Positions 32,335 through 44,479 of a stretch of 64,000 nt of DNA are shown one piece after another. Below the pieces are notes generated by a model. The model saw only the letters and a list, made by a program, of their open reading frames with translations. It searched no databases and was not told where the DNA came from. Source of the DNA: Anadara kagoshimensis (Eukaryota; Mollusca; Bivalvia; Arcoida; Arcidae). The stretch's first letter is position 1. Every line of letters starts with the position of its first letter. The DNA lies in the NCBI GenBank assembly GCA_021292105.1, contig CM037860.1, positions 14,650,698 to 14,714,697 of the forward strand, in the 5' to 3' direction. Both the position numbers and the translations under genes were made by a program.

Positions 32335-35015
32335 TGATCTTTCTGCGTGTCTATTTAAATTGTTTTAAGTGCATTTTATTTGGTTCTTAAGTCATTCAAA
32401 CATAAACAATTATTTATCTTTTTCCTGAAATGCATGAGAAATAACTAGACACCATAAGAAAAAGAAATTTTCAGTACCAATTTCACAATTTTTGAAACCA
32501 AAAGATTAAAACTATTTTCCCATGATAACAATTCTTGGTAATTTTTCTACAAAAAATAATAAAGATACTAATGACTTAAAGCAATATTTTCCCAGGATGA
32601 CAATTCTTATTAATAGTTTTCACACAGAATTTCAAAGTTTAACTACCAGAATTATAAATTTTCCATCAATCATACAGACACACACTTAACAGGTCTATTT
32701 TGATCCATAATAAAGATTGCAAAATTTGCTTTCTTTTTTCCCCTTTTTAATCAAACTGTCAAAAGTTTTCTTCCAAGACTATAATTTTGTAGCAATAAGA
32801 TGGAAATTCTCTCTCAAAAGTTCCATTATGATGCGCTTTGAATTACTGTAGTATTACATGCAGATTGGGTTTTTTTAATTTATTCTTTAACTATGCAGTT
32901 TGCACACATAAAGGCATAATTTTCTATTGCCACCATATTTATCTCCTACCTTTCACAGGAAGAGGCAGATATTAAATTTGAAGTACTGTCCTTGTAGACA
33001 CTAATTGTCTGAAGTGATTCTCCATGCTCATTTTCCTGGGAGTTAATGCTCTTTGACTGAAAAATACCGATACCTTCTGGAAGGGGTTCCTAATTGACTG
33101 AATTTGTTTTTAAAATTTTGAATCAATATTCAATCTTCAATTAAGATTGTGATGCAGATAAAGCTTTTAATCTAACTCATTCATTAAGATTGTCATAATT
33201 CCTTGCAGTCTTTGTAAATCACTAAATTTTGTACATGGAGCAAATACTATGTTGCAGCTAAACAGAACTCATTTGGCAACCGCTAGAACTACAAAAACAC
33301 ACAAAGAACAAACCAGGACAATACCCACAAAATAAAAGACAAAACCACATTATAAAACAATGATACAAGTACTTATACCATGGTTGGTAACCAAAAACAA
33401 ATGGAACTGAATCTAATCTATCAATAATAAGACTTGGATCCCTACAGCCCTCAATAATTTTTTTCTCAAAATTCTCAAAATGATCCAACTGTGTATAAAT
33501 TGTTCACAATCTGATGGCAATGTTGACAACAAGTCTATTTTAATATCAGGGTAGATACAACAAGTGTGAAAAGGCTTTAAAAATGACCATATATGCAGCA
33601 CAAACTATCAAATCTCCATTGACTCAGTTAAGTGAAATATTTAACTTTTTTAATTTAAATACTAAATGTTCATGATGGAAATGGACTTTACAAACCAAAA
33701 GATGCCATCATTTATTCATTATTCTAATTTGTATGTTGAATGAAGAAAACTAAAACTCTGATCAATTATGATAATACAAATCACAGAGGAATTATTGTAC
33801 CGAGAATTAAACTCTTGTCAGTAATTAAGCCTCAAGTCAAGCAGGTATATACCTATAAATCACCTGGATCAATGCCTGATTTAGTAAATTGATATTCTTC
33901 AGGTATGGACAGGTAATTAGCTGTACTTTTGTAAATCCAATGACCTTTAGCTGTCAAGTACCAACAGCCTACATAATGAATGTGTTAAAATACAGGGATA
34001 GTCTTCGTGAGCATCAGATTCTGTATCATTCATACTAGGCAATCTTTTGTCTCACCTGAAAAGTGTGAAAAATAACGATCATGTAGGTAGTCAATGGTTT
34101 TAATTATTGGGTGTCATGAACATTGAGCTTGAAGTCTAGGAGAAGTTTTAAAATGCAGATCGGTTTAGATAAGACTTGTGATCTGTAAGACATTTTTAAA
34201 ATTTTATCTTTGACCAATTGTTAAGTGTATTAGGATGCTATGACTATGTCCCCAAAACTAGAACAATTGGGGTCCAAAGTGGGCTCAAGCTAAAACAAAA
34301 GAATATCAGAGGTACATCTACACTTCCTTATTATTCCTATGAAGTTTTGTAACACTCCAAAATGGTTTCTCAACTGAAAATAGTATAATCTTCTTTCTCA
34401 TCATAAAAATTATCCATAAAAATCAAGAATGTATCTCAGTCCTTGCAAATACCTCTTAAACTGAAAATGAAAATGCATTAAAAGTTATTGCATTTTCACA
34501 ATTCCAGGATGTTCTAGTATAGGTTATGACAATGCTTGCCAATGCTAAAATCTCTAAATCTCATCTCAGTCAACAATCATTTGCATATAAAATTTGATTT
34601 CTCTTCCCATAGGTTTTAAAACAATAACTGATAAATGAGCAACCTAGACAATATGCAACAATCTGTTGCAGCAGGGGAATCTATCTATAGGATATACAAA
34701 CATCACCTGGATGTGTATATTTAGATTCTAAATGTAAATTTCACAAATGAACTACCTGTAAATTGTGTCTAGCCATATGCTGCAGTATACTAACAAATAA
34801 ATAGGTTTGATTGTTTTAATAATTAAAACTCTGTACCAAGCCTTTAAGTTCATCAGGTCCAGCAGCCACTTATCAGATTAAAACTTTGGACAAGTTCACA
34901 ATATCCTAGACATGCAATGTTTACGGTTGGGGAGTTGAAATGCTTTGTAAAATTCTCATATATGTTCTACAGAAAACATTGAAAGCTTGAGATTAGATTG
35001 GTCAGAAATCCAGCC
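32335..35015. other. Long non-coding stretch
   Basis: Unique AT-rich DNA. Two overlapping minus-strand frames at 33258-33601 (76 and 62 codons) have fairly protein-like composition, but no recognised family, start context or splice sites. I leave them uncalled. Confidence 0.45.
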
Positions 35016-35020
35016 TAATT

Positions 35021-35385
35021 TTGAACACTACTTGAAATCAAGTGACACTTATGAACACTACTTGAAATCAAGTGACACTTATGAACACTACTTGAAATCA
35101 TGTGACACTTATGAACACTACTTGAAATCATGTGACACTTATGAACACTGCTTTAAATCACATGGCACTTCTAAATACAGTTTAAAATCACATGACACTT
35201 TTGAACACAGGCTTGAAATCACTTGGAACTTCTGGAAACTGTTTGAAATCACATGGCACTTCTGAATTCGGTTTAAATCACATGGCACTTCTAAATACGG
35301 TTTAAATCACATGACACTTTTGAATACAGCTTGTAAATCACTTGGTACTCACATGGCACTTCCTTCTTGAAATCACATGTCAATT
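35021..35385. repeat. 30-bp minisatellite, ~12 units, decaying rightward
   Basis: The unit is GAACACTACTTGAAATCAAG followed by TGACACTTAT. Units 1-5 start at 35023, 35053, 35083, 35113 and 35143 with exact 30-bp spacing. Later units vary in length and sequence (AAATCACATGGCACTTCT type). One plus frame reads a 10-residue repeat (YEHYLKSSDT), a by-product of the 3n period. Confidence 0.9.
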
Positions 35386-35524
35386 CTATAGATAACAAGA
35401 TATTCTTTCATATGTTTAACCCCAAACATATCTGCCATTCCATTCAATTAGCAGCTAGGCAGATTGAACAAAGGTAAAATTAAATAACACTAGATTAGGG
35501 GTCAACCCTGCCATCTCTGAACCA

Positions 35525-35605
35525 TCAGGATCTGACCAAGTGGGATTGAACCAAGGTGGCAAGAGGCACTTCAACCTGTAGGCATGCACACTAGACCACT
35601 CTATA
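35525..35605 (-). repeat. SINE-2 head fragment
   Basis: CAGGATCTGACCAAGTGGGA, TTGAACCAAGGTGGC (inverted B box), GAGGCACTTCAACC and CACACTAGACCACTCT (inverted A box region) are in SINE-2 order; the 3' half is missing. Confidence 0.65.
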
Positions 35606-35984
35606 GACCCTTAAGCATCAAATTTATCCCCTTATTCAATGGTCAGGCAACATACCAATGAGGTTAAATGTGCTAATTTTTATCTGTATCTGCACTATCA
35701 AATAACACATTATGCTATGTTAAAGGACAAAAAACAAAAATACGTATGACAACATATGTACTAATGTATTTATCAATAACTACAATAAAAAAATTGAATT
35801 AGGTTTTTAGAATTTGAAATAATTATCCATAATTAAACTGGTGATGCTGAATACACAACTGATAGACATGGATAGAAAAAGATTTCTAATAATACAACAA
35901 AAACCATCACATCACAAACCTATAAATGTGTAACAGGAAAAAAGGAAACATCTGAAAAATCCACTTCCTCACTGGGTACCTCAG

Positions 35985-36058
35985 CTAAAGATCGAACTCA
36001 GCCCTCCCAGGTGAAAAGTAAGCATTTTACCACAAAGCTAAAAGATTTGGAACAGAAA
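35985..36058 (-). repeat. tRNA-like SINE head, unclassified
   Basis: On the minus strand TTTTAGCTTTGTGGTAAAAT (A box) is followed by GGCTGAGTTCGATC (B box) at tRNA spacing. No acceptor-stem pairing was seen, so it is SINE-derived rather than a tRNA gene. Confidence 0.4.
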
Positions 36059-36152
36059 GTCTGGCAGTAAATCGCTCTATTGTATCTACTATGATCAGTT
36101 ATTAGCTCAGTCTGGCTACAGATTATAAAACAAATCTGAAATAAATACTTAC

Positions 36153-36300
36153 ATTAATCTAACATAGCAGGAAGACATATCTATCCAAGTTATGAAATAT
36201 GGATTCCAATGTAGACTTAATTACAAACCAGTGGACATTTTCCCAGCCTTTGTAAATGTCACCACGACAGTGCTGAGATCATCTCCGTCACACAGACACA
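36153..36300 (-). other. Weak candidate leader exon with strong donor
   Basis: On the minus strand TTAGATTAAT|GTAAGTATTT (GT at 36152-36151) is a strong donor-like site. Above it, 36230-36300 is less AT-rich than its surroundings and has no open frame. No convincing acceptor or TATA box. It could be an alternative first exon of the same minus-strand gene, or chance. Confidence 0.2.
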
Positions 36301-37055
36301 CAGTAATACTATCATAACAGAGTATAATGTACGACTATTGTTAACATTGATCTCAAGTGGTCTTTGTTGTTCATGGATCTAATTTCTCCATTGATAAATT
36401 AGATTAAAACAAAATCAATAGTGGATGCATGCTTCATCAATTTACCTTTTTTATTAACCCCGCTAAGATGAAACAAAAACTGTTCTACTACAGCCAAGCA
36501 GGTGTCTATCAGGGTTAAAAACACTACTAAATCATAAATAAACACTTACTTCTAAATTCATAATTATAACAAGTTTTGTTTGTCATCTGTGATCCAAAAG
36601 AAATTAACACTTATCCATAGAAAGTGAATATTCAGTCAGTGTGAAAAGGCATGACCAAGAATATTGGTGATATTCAGCTGATTGACAAGGTGTGAGTGGT
36701 AAAAAGATGAGGCTATTGATACACTAGATATTGTGATTAAACATTAATTTTTACTAAAATAACCAGTAAAGTTGTCATATTCTGTTCCTTGAGACAGAAA
36801 AACAAATAGTGATATTCATCTTAAGCAGTTAGTTAATTATTCAACATAATAGGTGGATGTTACTAACTAAGTGGTCTACAGTCCAAAGTTAAGGATCAAA
36901 GCTTAGGTTTCATTCTTACTTGGGTAGGTAGATCTTAATGCAAGAAGCACATGAAGCTATTACACCTTAATACATTTATCTTGTTGGAAAGTTGGTCTTT
37001 ATATGGAGATGTTCATTATAACTATTTTACTGTACAATTAAAATCAGCTATAGCT

Positions 37056-37205
37056 ACAGTAAAACATGTTTATAAAGGCCATCCAAGGGAACCACTAAAA
37101 GTGACCTTTATGGGCAGGTGGTCCTTATTTACAGGTTCAAATAACATAAACAAAGACCATTTAAGATAAAATTTTACTGGTCTTTAAAAGCAGGTTGTCT
37201 TTATA
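37056..37205 (+). repeat. Dispersed repeat (family Q), two degraded ~75-bp units
   Basis: ACAGTAAAACATGTTTATAA, AGGGAACCACTAAAAGTGAC, CTTTATGGGCAGGTGGTCC and TTTACAGGTTCAAATAA form unit one. ATTTTACTGGTCTTTAAAAG and CAGGTTGTCTTTATATAAG form a shorter second unit. The same words occur inverted at 60290-60391. Confidence 0.6.
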
Positions 37206-37209
37206 TAAG

Positions 37210-38155
37210 ACATGTCCTTTAAGGCAGATTTGACTCTGGTAAATGAAAAACAAGTACCTAGTAAGTAGCCATGACTGAAACCAAAAAACAATTTGGCAAA
37301 ATCATTGCATGTACAATCAAATGTGAACTCAGCATACTTTACAAACAAAACATAATGGAAAAATGGAAAATAGTGATCTAAATAATCACAAAAACATGAT
37401 GGATTATCAATAAAAACTCTATATAAAGAAGAAATAAAGGTAATCATGTGACAGGACTGTGTATAGACTGTATTTATTGACAATTTTATTGAAATTTAAG
37501 CTCATGTATCGGCAGTAAAACTAGTGATCATGTATCTCATCAAATGAACATTCCTTGTAACAATCATACACAATTTCAGATCAGTAGCTCTCTGATAAAA
37601 TAACATTGTAGACCATCTCCTATCAGTAACCCTGATCAAGGAACATTGGACATCGTCTATAGGATCAATGAAATATCACCTGTAATATCAGATATTATCT
37701 CTCGGATCAAATAGTAATACACATTCAATGTAATATCAGTCAGACATGGTTGGACACAGATGCTGGAGGCGAGTGCTTGGATTATGATTATTGTGTAATG
37801 GAGCTTGTGAAGACTCCTGTGACATGAATCAATAACTATCAGAAAACCTATACAATTTATCTGATGAAAGATCTGAAAGAAACAAGGTCTAATGAAATCC
37901 ATTATCAAACTATTTATTAACTAATGGCATCTTTATTTCCACTATTTAACAAGAGGGTTAAAAAAAATTATGTGCAAAATATTAATTGTTAATCTTGTTT
38001 TCAAATATGTGTAATATCAAAGTTATAGCAGTTTTATAGTCAATTCTTGAACTTTAATATACTTGTATATTGCTAGAAACATATTTTATCCTATAATTGT
38101 GTTCAATTGTTTCCTTTTTTTAATAATCACATTCAAAGCTGATTATTTTCAAAAC
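37210..38155. other. Non-coding stretch without recognised features
   Basis: AT-rich; the 99-codon minus frame at 37184-37483 has no motif and is taken as chance. Confidence 0.5.
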
Positions 38156-38161
38156 TTTCAT

Positions 38162-38162
38162 T

Positions 38163-38205
<43 letters not shown>

Positions 38206-38212
38206 TATTTTT

Positions 38213-38268
<56 letters not shown>

Positions 38269-38272
38269 TTTT
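38162..38272. repeat. (TTTA)n microsatellite, ~111 bp
   Basis: Nearly pure TTTA tetranucleotides with one interruption near 38206-38216. Explains the FIYLFIYL frame. Confidence 0.95.
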
Positions 38273-38274
38273 CA

Positions 38275-40675
38275 TTGTTGTAATTAAGGCATGTATTATA
38301 AGATCAAGTACAGTAGAATCTAGCTATACATAAATGGACAGCTCCAATATTTACAAATAATTCTTACACTTTCTTTTTAACATACAAAAGATACTAACAT
38401 CTAATAGACAAGATCTTCCATTAATTAATTAAATGCCAGAACCAGGCTTATCACACCAAGTAAACCTTGATATACACATATAGGCATTGCATCCAAAATA
38501 TTGATTTTCTCCTAGATTTTCTACAAGTATTTTCAAGCTTTTGACAGATCATTTAATCACATCCAGCTTAACAATAGGTTTGACTCCAAACAAGATTGTA
38601 AAATATAAAATATAAAATTTACTTATTCCAGGCTGAGCATAAGTTTCAGACACAGATTTAAGTGCCTGACATTAATGATTCAGAGACTGAAGTTCATGAA
38701 GTTACTCATTCAGACACTGCATGAAGTCTCATTGCTCGTTCAAAAATGGGCCATGGGGCCACTGACCCCATTTCCAAGGCCTTACGTGAGCCAAATTTAA
38801 CAGAACATGAATGCAAAAACATCAATGTTATAGTGTTTTAGACAAAAGTTTTGAAAATGTCCTCCTCTGAAAAACCCTAGATTAAACACTGAACACCGAT
38901 GTCCATAAAGTTTTATATGTAATTCAATGTTGTTTATTATAACTTTCATGGATAAAAAGTTCATGATGTTCTTGACTGACACATTCAGGTTCACAATTTC
39001 GATCTATGTAAAGACACTAAGTTCATGATGATCTCAGGTTCACAGAGTTTCACTGAGACACTCAGATTCCCAAAGTCTTTGTTTAGAAAAATAAAGGTCA
39101 TGACGTTATAAACCAATAATAAAATACAAATACATAGAGAAGGGACTAATTACTCTGGTACAAGACAACTGCTACATAACATGCACAATCTAGATATATA
39201 AAACCTACGATACAGTAGATAACACCAGAGACTAATCCCTCGTTTGAAGAAGGTCACCATTTCAACATCATGCATAACACCTTTGCATCAAGTGACAACA
39301 TCACTATGGCAGCTGCACTATGCACATAACAAAAAGCAATAAAAATTACATCACATCTTAAGATGAACTGTATTAAGTAATATTAATGCAGCACATCTTT
39401 TTCACATAAATCTTGAGAATTAACAATACAGAATTTCATATACAAGTTGCAGAATTCAGGTTCCCACCCAGTATTTGAGCATATTGCAAGAGTCTGTAAT
39501 TACAACAATACACAGAAGAGAGATAATATAATTACAATACACACATAAAAATAACACCAGAATTAGGCATTAATTACAGGACATCATGACAAAACCTATA
39601 CATCTAACCAGAAATGCATTTTAAGAATGACTCATCATCACTTAACTTCTAGTTTTTATTCCTAAACAATGGGAATACATCAAGATCTGTGAAATAACTG
39701 CTGCCTACTGCTGGGACAGAACAAAGGAATGACACATGACATCAGGGAGAAAAAACAATAAAAATCTGATCACTTGTAATAAAAAATCCTGTAGTTAAAT
39801 CCCAAAGAAATAATAACTTAATTACCATTCATTTATTTTTTCCCATATTATTAGTGATGAAACGATTATGATTATCAACTAAATTTTAAAAAATTCTTTG
39901 AAAGCATAACAATTTCTATCATCGATTTACACAATATATCCACTGATTTCAGCTGATTCTCTGTATCCAGGATTACCCTGGATATATTTAACGTCCCATA
40001 GTTCCATGTTCCTTTTCACTCTTATTTTTGATTACACATGGCAGGTGTAGCAAGCTAAACAGGAGGTGCTTATCCATCCATAGCACCCAGCCTCACTTCC
40101 CTGGTGGAAATCCACATATTTGACTTTATTTGTCAGTTTCAAAGTTTTTACTTTGCTTAAAAATTGTGATTTGGAGATGGATAAGTGTTTAATTTTGACT
40201 AATTATCAAAAACAGGGTGCAGTAGAAGAAAATAGATAACAACACAAAGAAACTACAGATAGTATAATCACACAAAATGGTGTCTGTATCCAATCCAGCA
40301 CTTGTAATTCCTAATATGTATTATCCACTTGTAAAACTATTCAAAAGTTACATTTTTTGCACCAGCAAAACATTTCCAGAATCAGTCCTTAACGACTCTT
40401 GTAGATATCAGGATTATTTAAATCACTTCCTGACTACAGGTAAATCATAATGAAAATACTCTTGTATTTTGAATATAAATTACACACATTAATATTAATC
40501 ATGTATTTTTAATGTTTCATATCAATTTCCTTATTTTTTGTCACACTGAATGATAACCTATCTCCTCCAACTTGCCTCCATGCCATGTTGTAGATCAATA
40601 ACTCTACACATTAAAAATTAGATGGCTCTCATTGAAAACGGAGGGTACTACCAAATATTGCACCACTTTGTGGTT
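38275..40675. other. Non-coding stretch without recognised features
   Basis: About 2.4 kb of AT-rich DNA. I see no repeat family, exon pair or tRNA box that I can support. Confidence 0.5.
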
Positions 40676-40882
40676 TGACTGATTTATTGATTGATTGAAT
40701 TGGATTTTACATCTTTATGAAGAATATTTCACTTATATCAAGATGTCACCAGCCATAGGTAAAGTGGCAGAAATTTTCACCTGTGCAGTGCGCTTAGGGC
40801 AGTGTGACAGGGGGGATCTTTACTGTGCCATGCCTGACGTGACACAGGGTATCAGTTTTTTAGGCCTCTTCCAAAGGAGCCT

Positions 40883-41563
40883 ATGACTTTAATTTCTAAA
40901 TGCCAAGTGCTTGGGACAAGAACAATAATTATTTATGTTCAAGTCTTGGTCAGACCCGGTTGGGATTCAAACCTAAGACCTCAAACATATAGAACAAGCA
41001 CTCTATCAATACCTAGTAAGATTTTTAGCAAAATATTAATTGACAGAATAAAAAATGCAGTAGACATACAACTAAGGCAAGAACAAGCAGGATTTAGGAA
41101 AGGTAAAAGCTGTTGTGACCAAGTGTTTACCTTAAGAAATATTATAGAACAGTGTACAGAATGGCAAAGGCAGCTCATTATTAACTTTGTAGACTTTGAG
41201 AAGGCTTTTGATAGTATCCATCGTGAAAGCCTATGGAAGATCTTGAGGCACTATGGTATACCAAAAAAGATAGTAGAGTTGATCAAGACCTTTTACATAG
41301 AATTCAGATGCACAATAGGCAACACATCTGATACATCCTTCCTGGTTAAATCTGGTGTTAGACAAGGTTGTGTGATGTCAGCTCTCCTCTTCATAATGGC
41401 AATAGACTGGGTTATGAAATCTACACTTGATGGTAACAACACAGGAATAAGATGGACTCTTTTCACCAGTCTTGAAGACCTAGACTATGCAGATGACTTA
41501 GCCTTACTGTCGCATACAGAACATCACATGCGGAGTAACAACAGAATTGCAGAAACATGCTAG
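40883..41563 (+). pseudogene. Reverse-transcriptase fragment with SINE-derived N-terminus
   Basis: A 226-codon open frame whose first ~43 codons are SINE-1 sequence and the rest LINE reverse transcriptase. LINE part: QEQAGFRKGKSCCDQ (palm/fingers), INFVDFEKAFDSIHRESLW (motif A), VRQGCVMSALLF (motif B) and DYADDLALL (catalytic YADD, motif C). It stops before the thumb region. The chimeric N-terminus is a consequence of the insertion, not evidence of an expressed fusion. Confidence 0.85.
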
Positions 41564-42273
41564 AGCAATGGACTAAAAATCAATGTTAGAAAAACAGAGG
41601 TTATGTCTTTGAATACTAAACAACCAGCACAGATTCAACTAGATGAGAATACCCTAAACAACACAGACTCATTTACCTATCTTGGAAGTATAGTACATCT
41701 GATGGGGGTGCAGATAGAGACATAAGAGCTAGACTTAGTAATGCTAGGGGTGCTTTCATAAAGCTAAAACATCTGGAAAAAAAGTGCGTAAGCAGAAAGA
41801 CAAAACTAAGACTTTACAACAGCTGTGTTTTAATCAGTTCTATTATATGGAGCCGAATGCTGGAGAATGACCGAAAAAGATACCAACAAACTTTCCAGCT
41901 TTCACAATGGATGCCTTAGAAAGATCATGAGGATTTACTGGCCAGCTAGGATTACTAATGAGGAGCTCCATAAAAACCCAAACACAGATAATATAAGAAC
42001 TATTCTGACAAGATCAAGATGGAGATGGATAGGACATGTGCTCAGAAAGCCTATAAATAACATCACAAGAGTTGCTCTCAGATGGACGCCTGAAGGAAAA
42101 AGGAAGCAAGGCAGACCCAAAAACACCTGGAGGAGAACTGTTGAAAAGGAATGAAGAACATAGGCTAACTTGGGGAGAACTGGAGAGGATGGCACAAGAA
42201 GAGAAAAGTGGAAAACTCTAGTCCTTGCCCTATGTGCCCCCGGGCATAAAAAGGACTAGGTAGGTAGGTAGGT
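41010..42273 (+). mobile_element. 5'-truncated non-LTR retrotransposon (LINE), broken
   Basis: About 1.26 kb covering the reverse-transcriptase domain from the SKIFSKILIDRI region to a C-terminal RWRWIGHVLRK...GKRKQGRPKNTWRR block, then a short 3' end and (TAGG)n tail at 42253-42274. The apurinic endonuclease part is missing, as expected for 5' truncation during target-primed reverse transcription. The frame is broken by a stop at 41561-41563, by shifts near 41695, 41840 and 42150, so it cannot make an enzyme. The clade was not resolved. The flanking 10-bp duplication lies in SINE-1. Confidence 0.88.
41867..42154 (+). pseudogene. C-terminal LINE fragment in a second frame
   Basis: A 95-codon frame carrying the post-RT region: SSFHNGCLRKIMRIYWPARI, then SRWRWIGHVLRK and TPEGKRKQGRPKNTWRR, the basic tail block typical of many LINE ORF2 proteins. 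It is out of frame with the RT fragment upstream. Same element as 41010-42273. Confidence 0.85.
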
Positions 42274-42304
42274 ACTCTACCAAACTGAGCTACTATAGTG
42301 GTAA

Positions 42305-43715
42305 ACACCACTATGTGGCAGGGTATTCAAAAAAAGAAAGAAAAACAAAAGAAAAAAACTAGAAAAAAAAACTACATGTACATTATTTAACTATTATTAC
42401 CAATAGTATAGACATAAAGATAGATTGTTAAATAGAAGTGATCATTCAATTATTATTATGTTTAATGCTCTTTTATATTTTTCAATTAAATAAGAAATGT
42501 ATATGAGACAATTCAGAGCAATACACAGCATTATCATTAGTACATGACATATGCTCCAATCTCAGGGTAAAAAAAAATCAAACTGTGTGCTTAATGTATG
42601 TGACTAAATGCTTAATGTACACAGTAAATTAAGATCAATACAATATCACTAATGTAAAAAATCAATGGAGGAAAATTGATTTAGAAAAAACAGGCAACAT
42701 AATTGATTTAGATAGGTTGTAAAAATGACATAAAAATCAATCATGGAAAAATTAACATTGTACATGTAATGTATTAATCCATTCAACTGGATTAAGATTA
42801 ATCCCATAAATCAGGTTATAAAAACAAGTCAATGATATTTATTGTATCTGTGTTCTGATGTATCAAAAATGGCTATGTTGTTTACCAGCGACAATGTTGA
42901 ATCAACAACAACCTTATTACTGGTATTGTAAATAAAACAGTGCTCCTGAATCACAATACACATTTAAAACACCAATGTAATGGTAATTTTGTTTTAAAAA
43001 TTTATTCTAAATAAATCCCCCCCCCCCCAAAAAAAAGCTGCCTTCATGCTTAACTATCCATATTTTTTAAAAAAGAAATTTAAATGAGATGTGTAATTTT
43101 TCTCCAATTTGAATTTTATTTGTCAGAATTCTGGACTTATTGGTAAATAACAATGCCAATACATTTTTATGAAATTAAAGTTTGATTGCAGATATCAAAA
43201 TGACTTACCATAAAAAAGACAAATGTTTTTCCATATAAATTTACAAGATTTTCATGTTGAGTTCATTTGCCAAAAGCTATTACTAGTATATGGAATACTT
43301 TGCAGATTGTTTAACATAACCCATCCACCCTCCAAGAATGAGACAATACATAACATTAATACCATGGTACAATTCATAAAAAAGTGGAACTATATTGATT
43401 GCCTTATGATAATTTTTTTTCAGTGATCTTGATAAAAAGTAATCCAGCACTTCACATCAAAACAAAATAGACCCAAGTCATTTTCTGATCTAATAATGAT
43501 CTATTAAGATTATTTGTAGACTGCATCAGTTTTCTAATTTTATCAGAGTCAAGGAATACCTGCATTTTATGTTCCATGGAATCAAGAACACTGCATTATA
43601 TGAAGTATTTTAGGAATCATACATTAGAGATAGATTTCACTGTAAAACCTGTATCCTAACTATTTAGTAATTATAGAGTTATAACAAGAAACATCATTAA
43701 AATTATGCAGTTGCT
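42305..43715. other. Non-coding stretch; poly-C/A junction at 43016-43036
   Basis: AT-rich with a run of eleven C followed by A residues at 43016-43036. A plus-strand acceptor-like TTTTTTTTCAG at about 43415-43424 has no following donor. Nothing else. Confidence 0.5.
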
Positions 43716-43724
43716 CCCGATATA

Positions 43725-44143
43725 CAGTACAGGCCTGTTGAAAGTTTAACACTAAGCTAAGGAAAAGGAGTGAGAACTAAGGTGAGATATGGATAGCAAG
43801 TGGCCGAAAAAACTGTCGACAGATAGATAGCAGCTGCAGAAAAGCTGTCAAATTATAGCTAAGTAGGAGCCGAGATGTGCTGGTAATTTGGTTCTAATTG
43901 ACAGATCGCCGGTCACGCCCACAATGTTCTGACAAAAGCCCGGCATGCTTGAACTACACACAAAAAGAATGAAAACTTGGCCTGAATTATGTCATCTAAC
44001 GATGTCACTGACACTAGTAAGTCAATTAGTTGCCGTGACGCTGCTTTGGTACCTTGATGGCGCCAGTGTCAGAACATAAAAGGCATGGACGGCAATACAT
44101 CAATTTGTTAGCTTACTGTTAAACTTTCGACAGGTCTGTACTG
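43725..44143. mobile_element. MITE family M copy D, 419 bp with a ~200-bp insert
   Basis: TA-flanked; starts CAGTACAGGCCTGTTGAAAG and ends AAACTTTCGACAGGTCTGTACTG (as an inverse of the start). The family sequence runs to about 43899 and resumes at about 44101. The extra 200 bp between is CpG-rich (GATCGCCGGTCACGCCC, GTGACGCTGC, GATGGCGCCAG) and unlike other copies. Without it the length is about 217 bp, the family standard. Confidence 0.8.
43900..44101. mobile_element. ~200-bp unclassified insert inside MITE copy D
   Basis: Distinctly GC- and CpG-richer than its surroundings. It contains GTTCTGAC near 43925 and GTCAGAAC near 44068 as an internal inverted pair. No coding capacity, no tRNA box, no second copy here. 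Confidence 0.5.
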
Positions 44144-44269
44144 TACAAGGTTACAATTGCTCATGCTGTCAAGAGTGCAGCACAAATGAAAAACATGTTG
44201 TTGTGTTAATTGCAATTGATATATATAATTTATGTAGGAAAAATAAACCAAAAAGTAGCATTAAGGAAT

Positions 44270-44475
44270 GCAGTGGAGTATTGGTTTTTATGCCCCAATC
44301 TAGATTTTTGCACTTATATTGAGGAGATAAATTCTGGGATGAATGAGGAAGCTGGAGTGCCCAGCGAAAACCATCAAATATCAGCAAGCAAATTGATAAA
44401 CTCTTTCTCACTAGGATCTGCCACAATTGGGATTTGAATATAGCAATGAGAGGCACTGTGACAACTAATTGAGGG
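44270..44475 (-). repeat. SINE-2 copy
   Basis: AGTGGAGTATTGG, TTTTTATGCCCCAATCTAGA, CACTTATATTGAGGAG, GAATGAGGAAGCTGGAGTGC, CACTAGGATCTGCCAC and TGGGATTTGAATATAG follow the family order. The A-box end is degraded. Confidence 0.75.
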
Positions 44476-44479
44476 CTGG

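Larger units (their letters stand above)
40681..42302 (-). repeat. SINE-1 copy split by a LINE insertion
   Basis: SINE-1 3' end to body runs 40681-41009: GATTGATTGAATTGGATTTT, GAATATTTCACTTATATCAA, GATGTCACCAGCCATAGG, AAGTCTTGGTCAGACCCGG, inverted B box ATTCAAACC. The head resumes at 42274-42302 (ACTCTACCAAACTGAGCTAC). The LINE fills 41010-42273. The site duplicated is ACTCTATCAA (41000-41009) and ACTCTACCAA (42274-42283). Confidence 0.8.

Noticed and set aside
33258-33601. Overlapping minus frames (76 and 62 codons) as a decayed gene
   Set aside because: Composition is somewhat protein-like but no family could be recognised, and they overlap in different frames without splice sites. Not enough to call.
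38063-38287. Leu/Ile/Phe/Tyr-repeat frame as a membrane peptide
   Set aside because: Translation of a (TTTA)n microsatellite.
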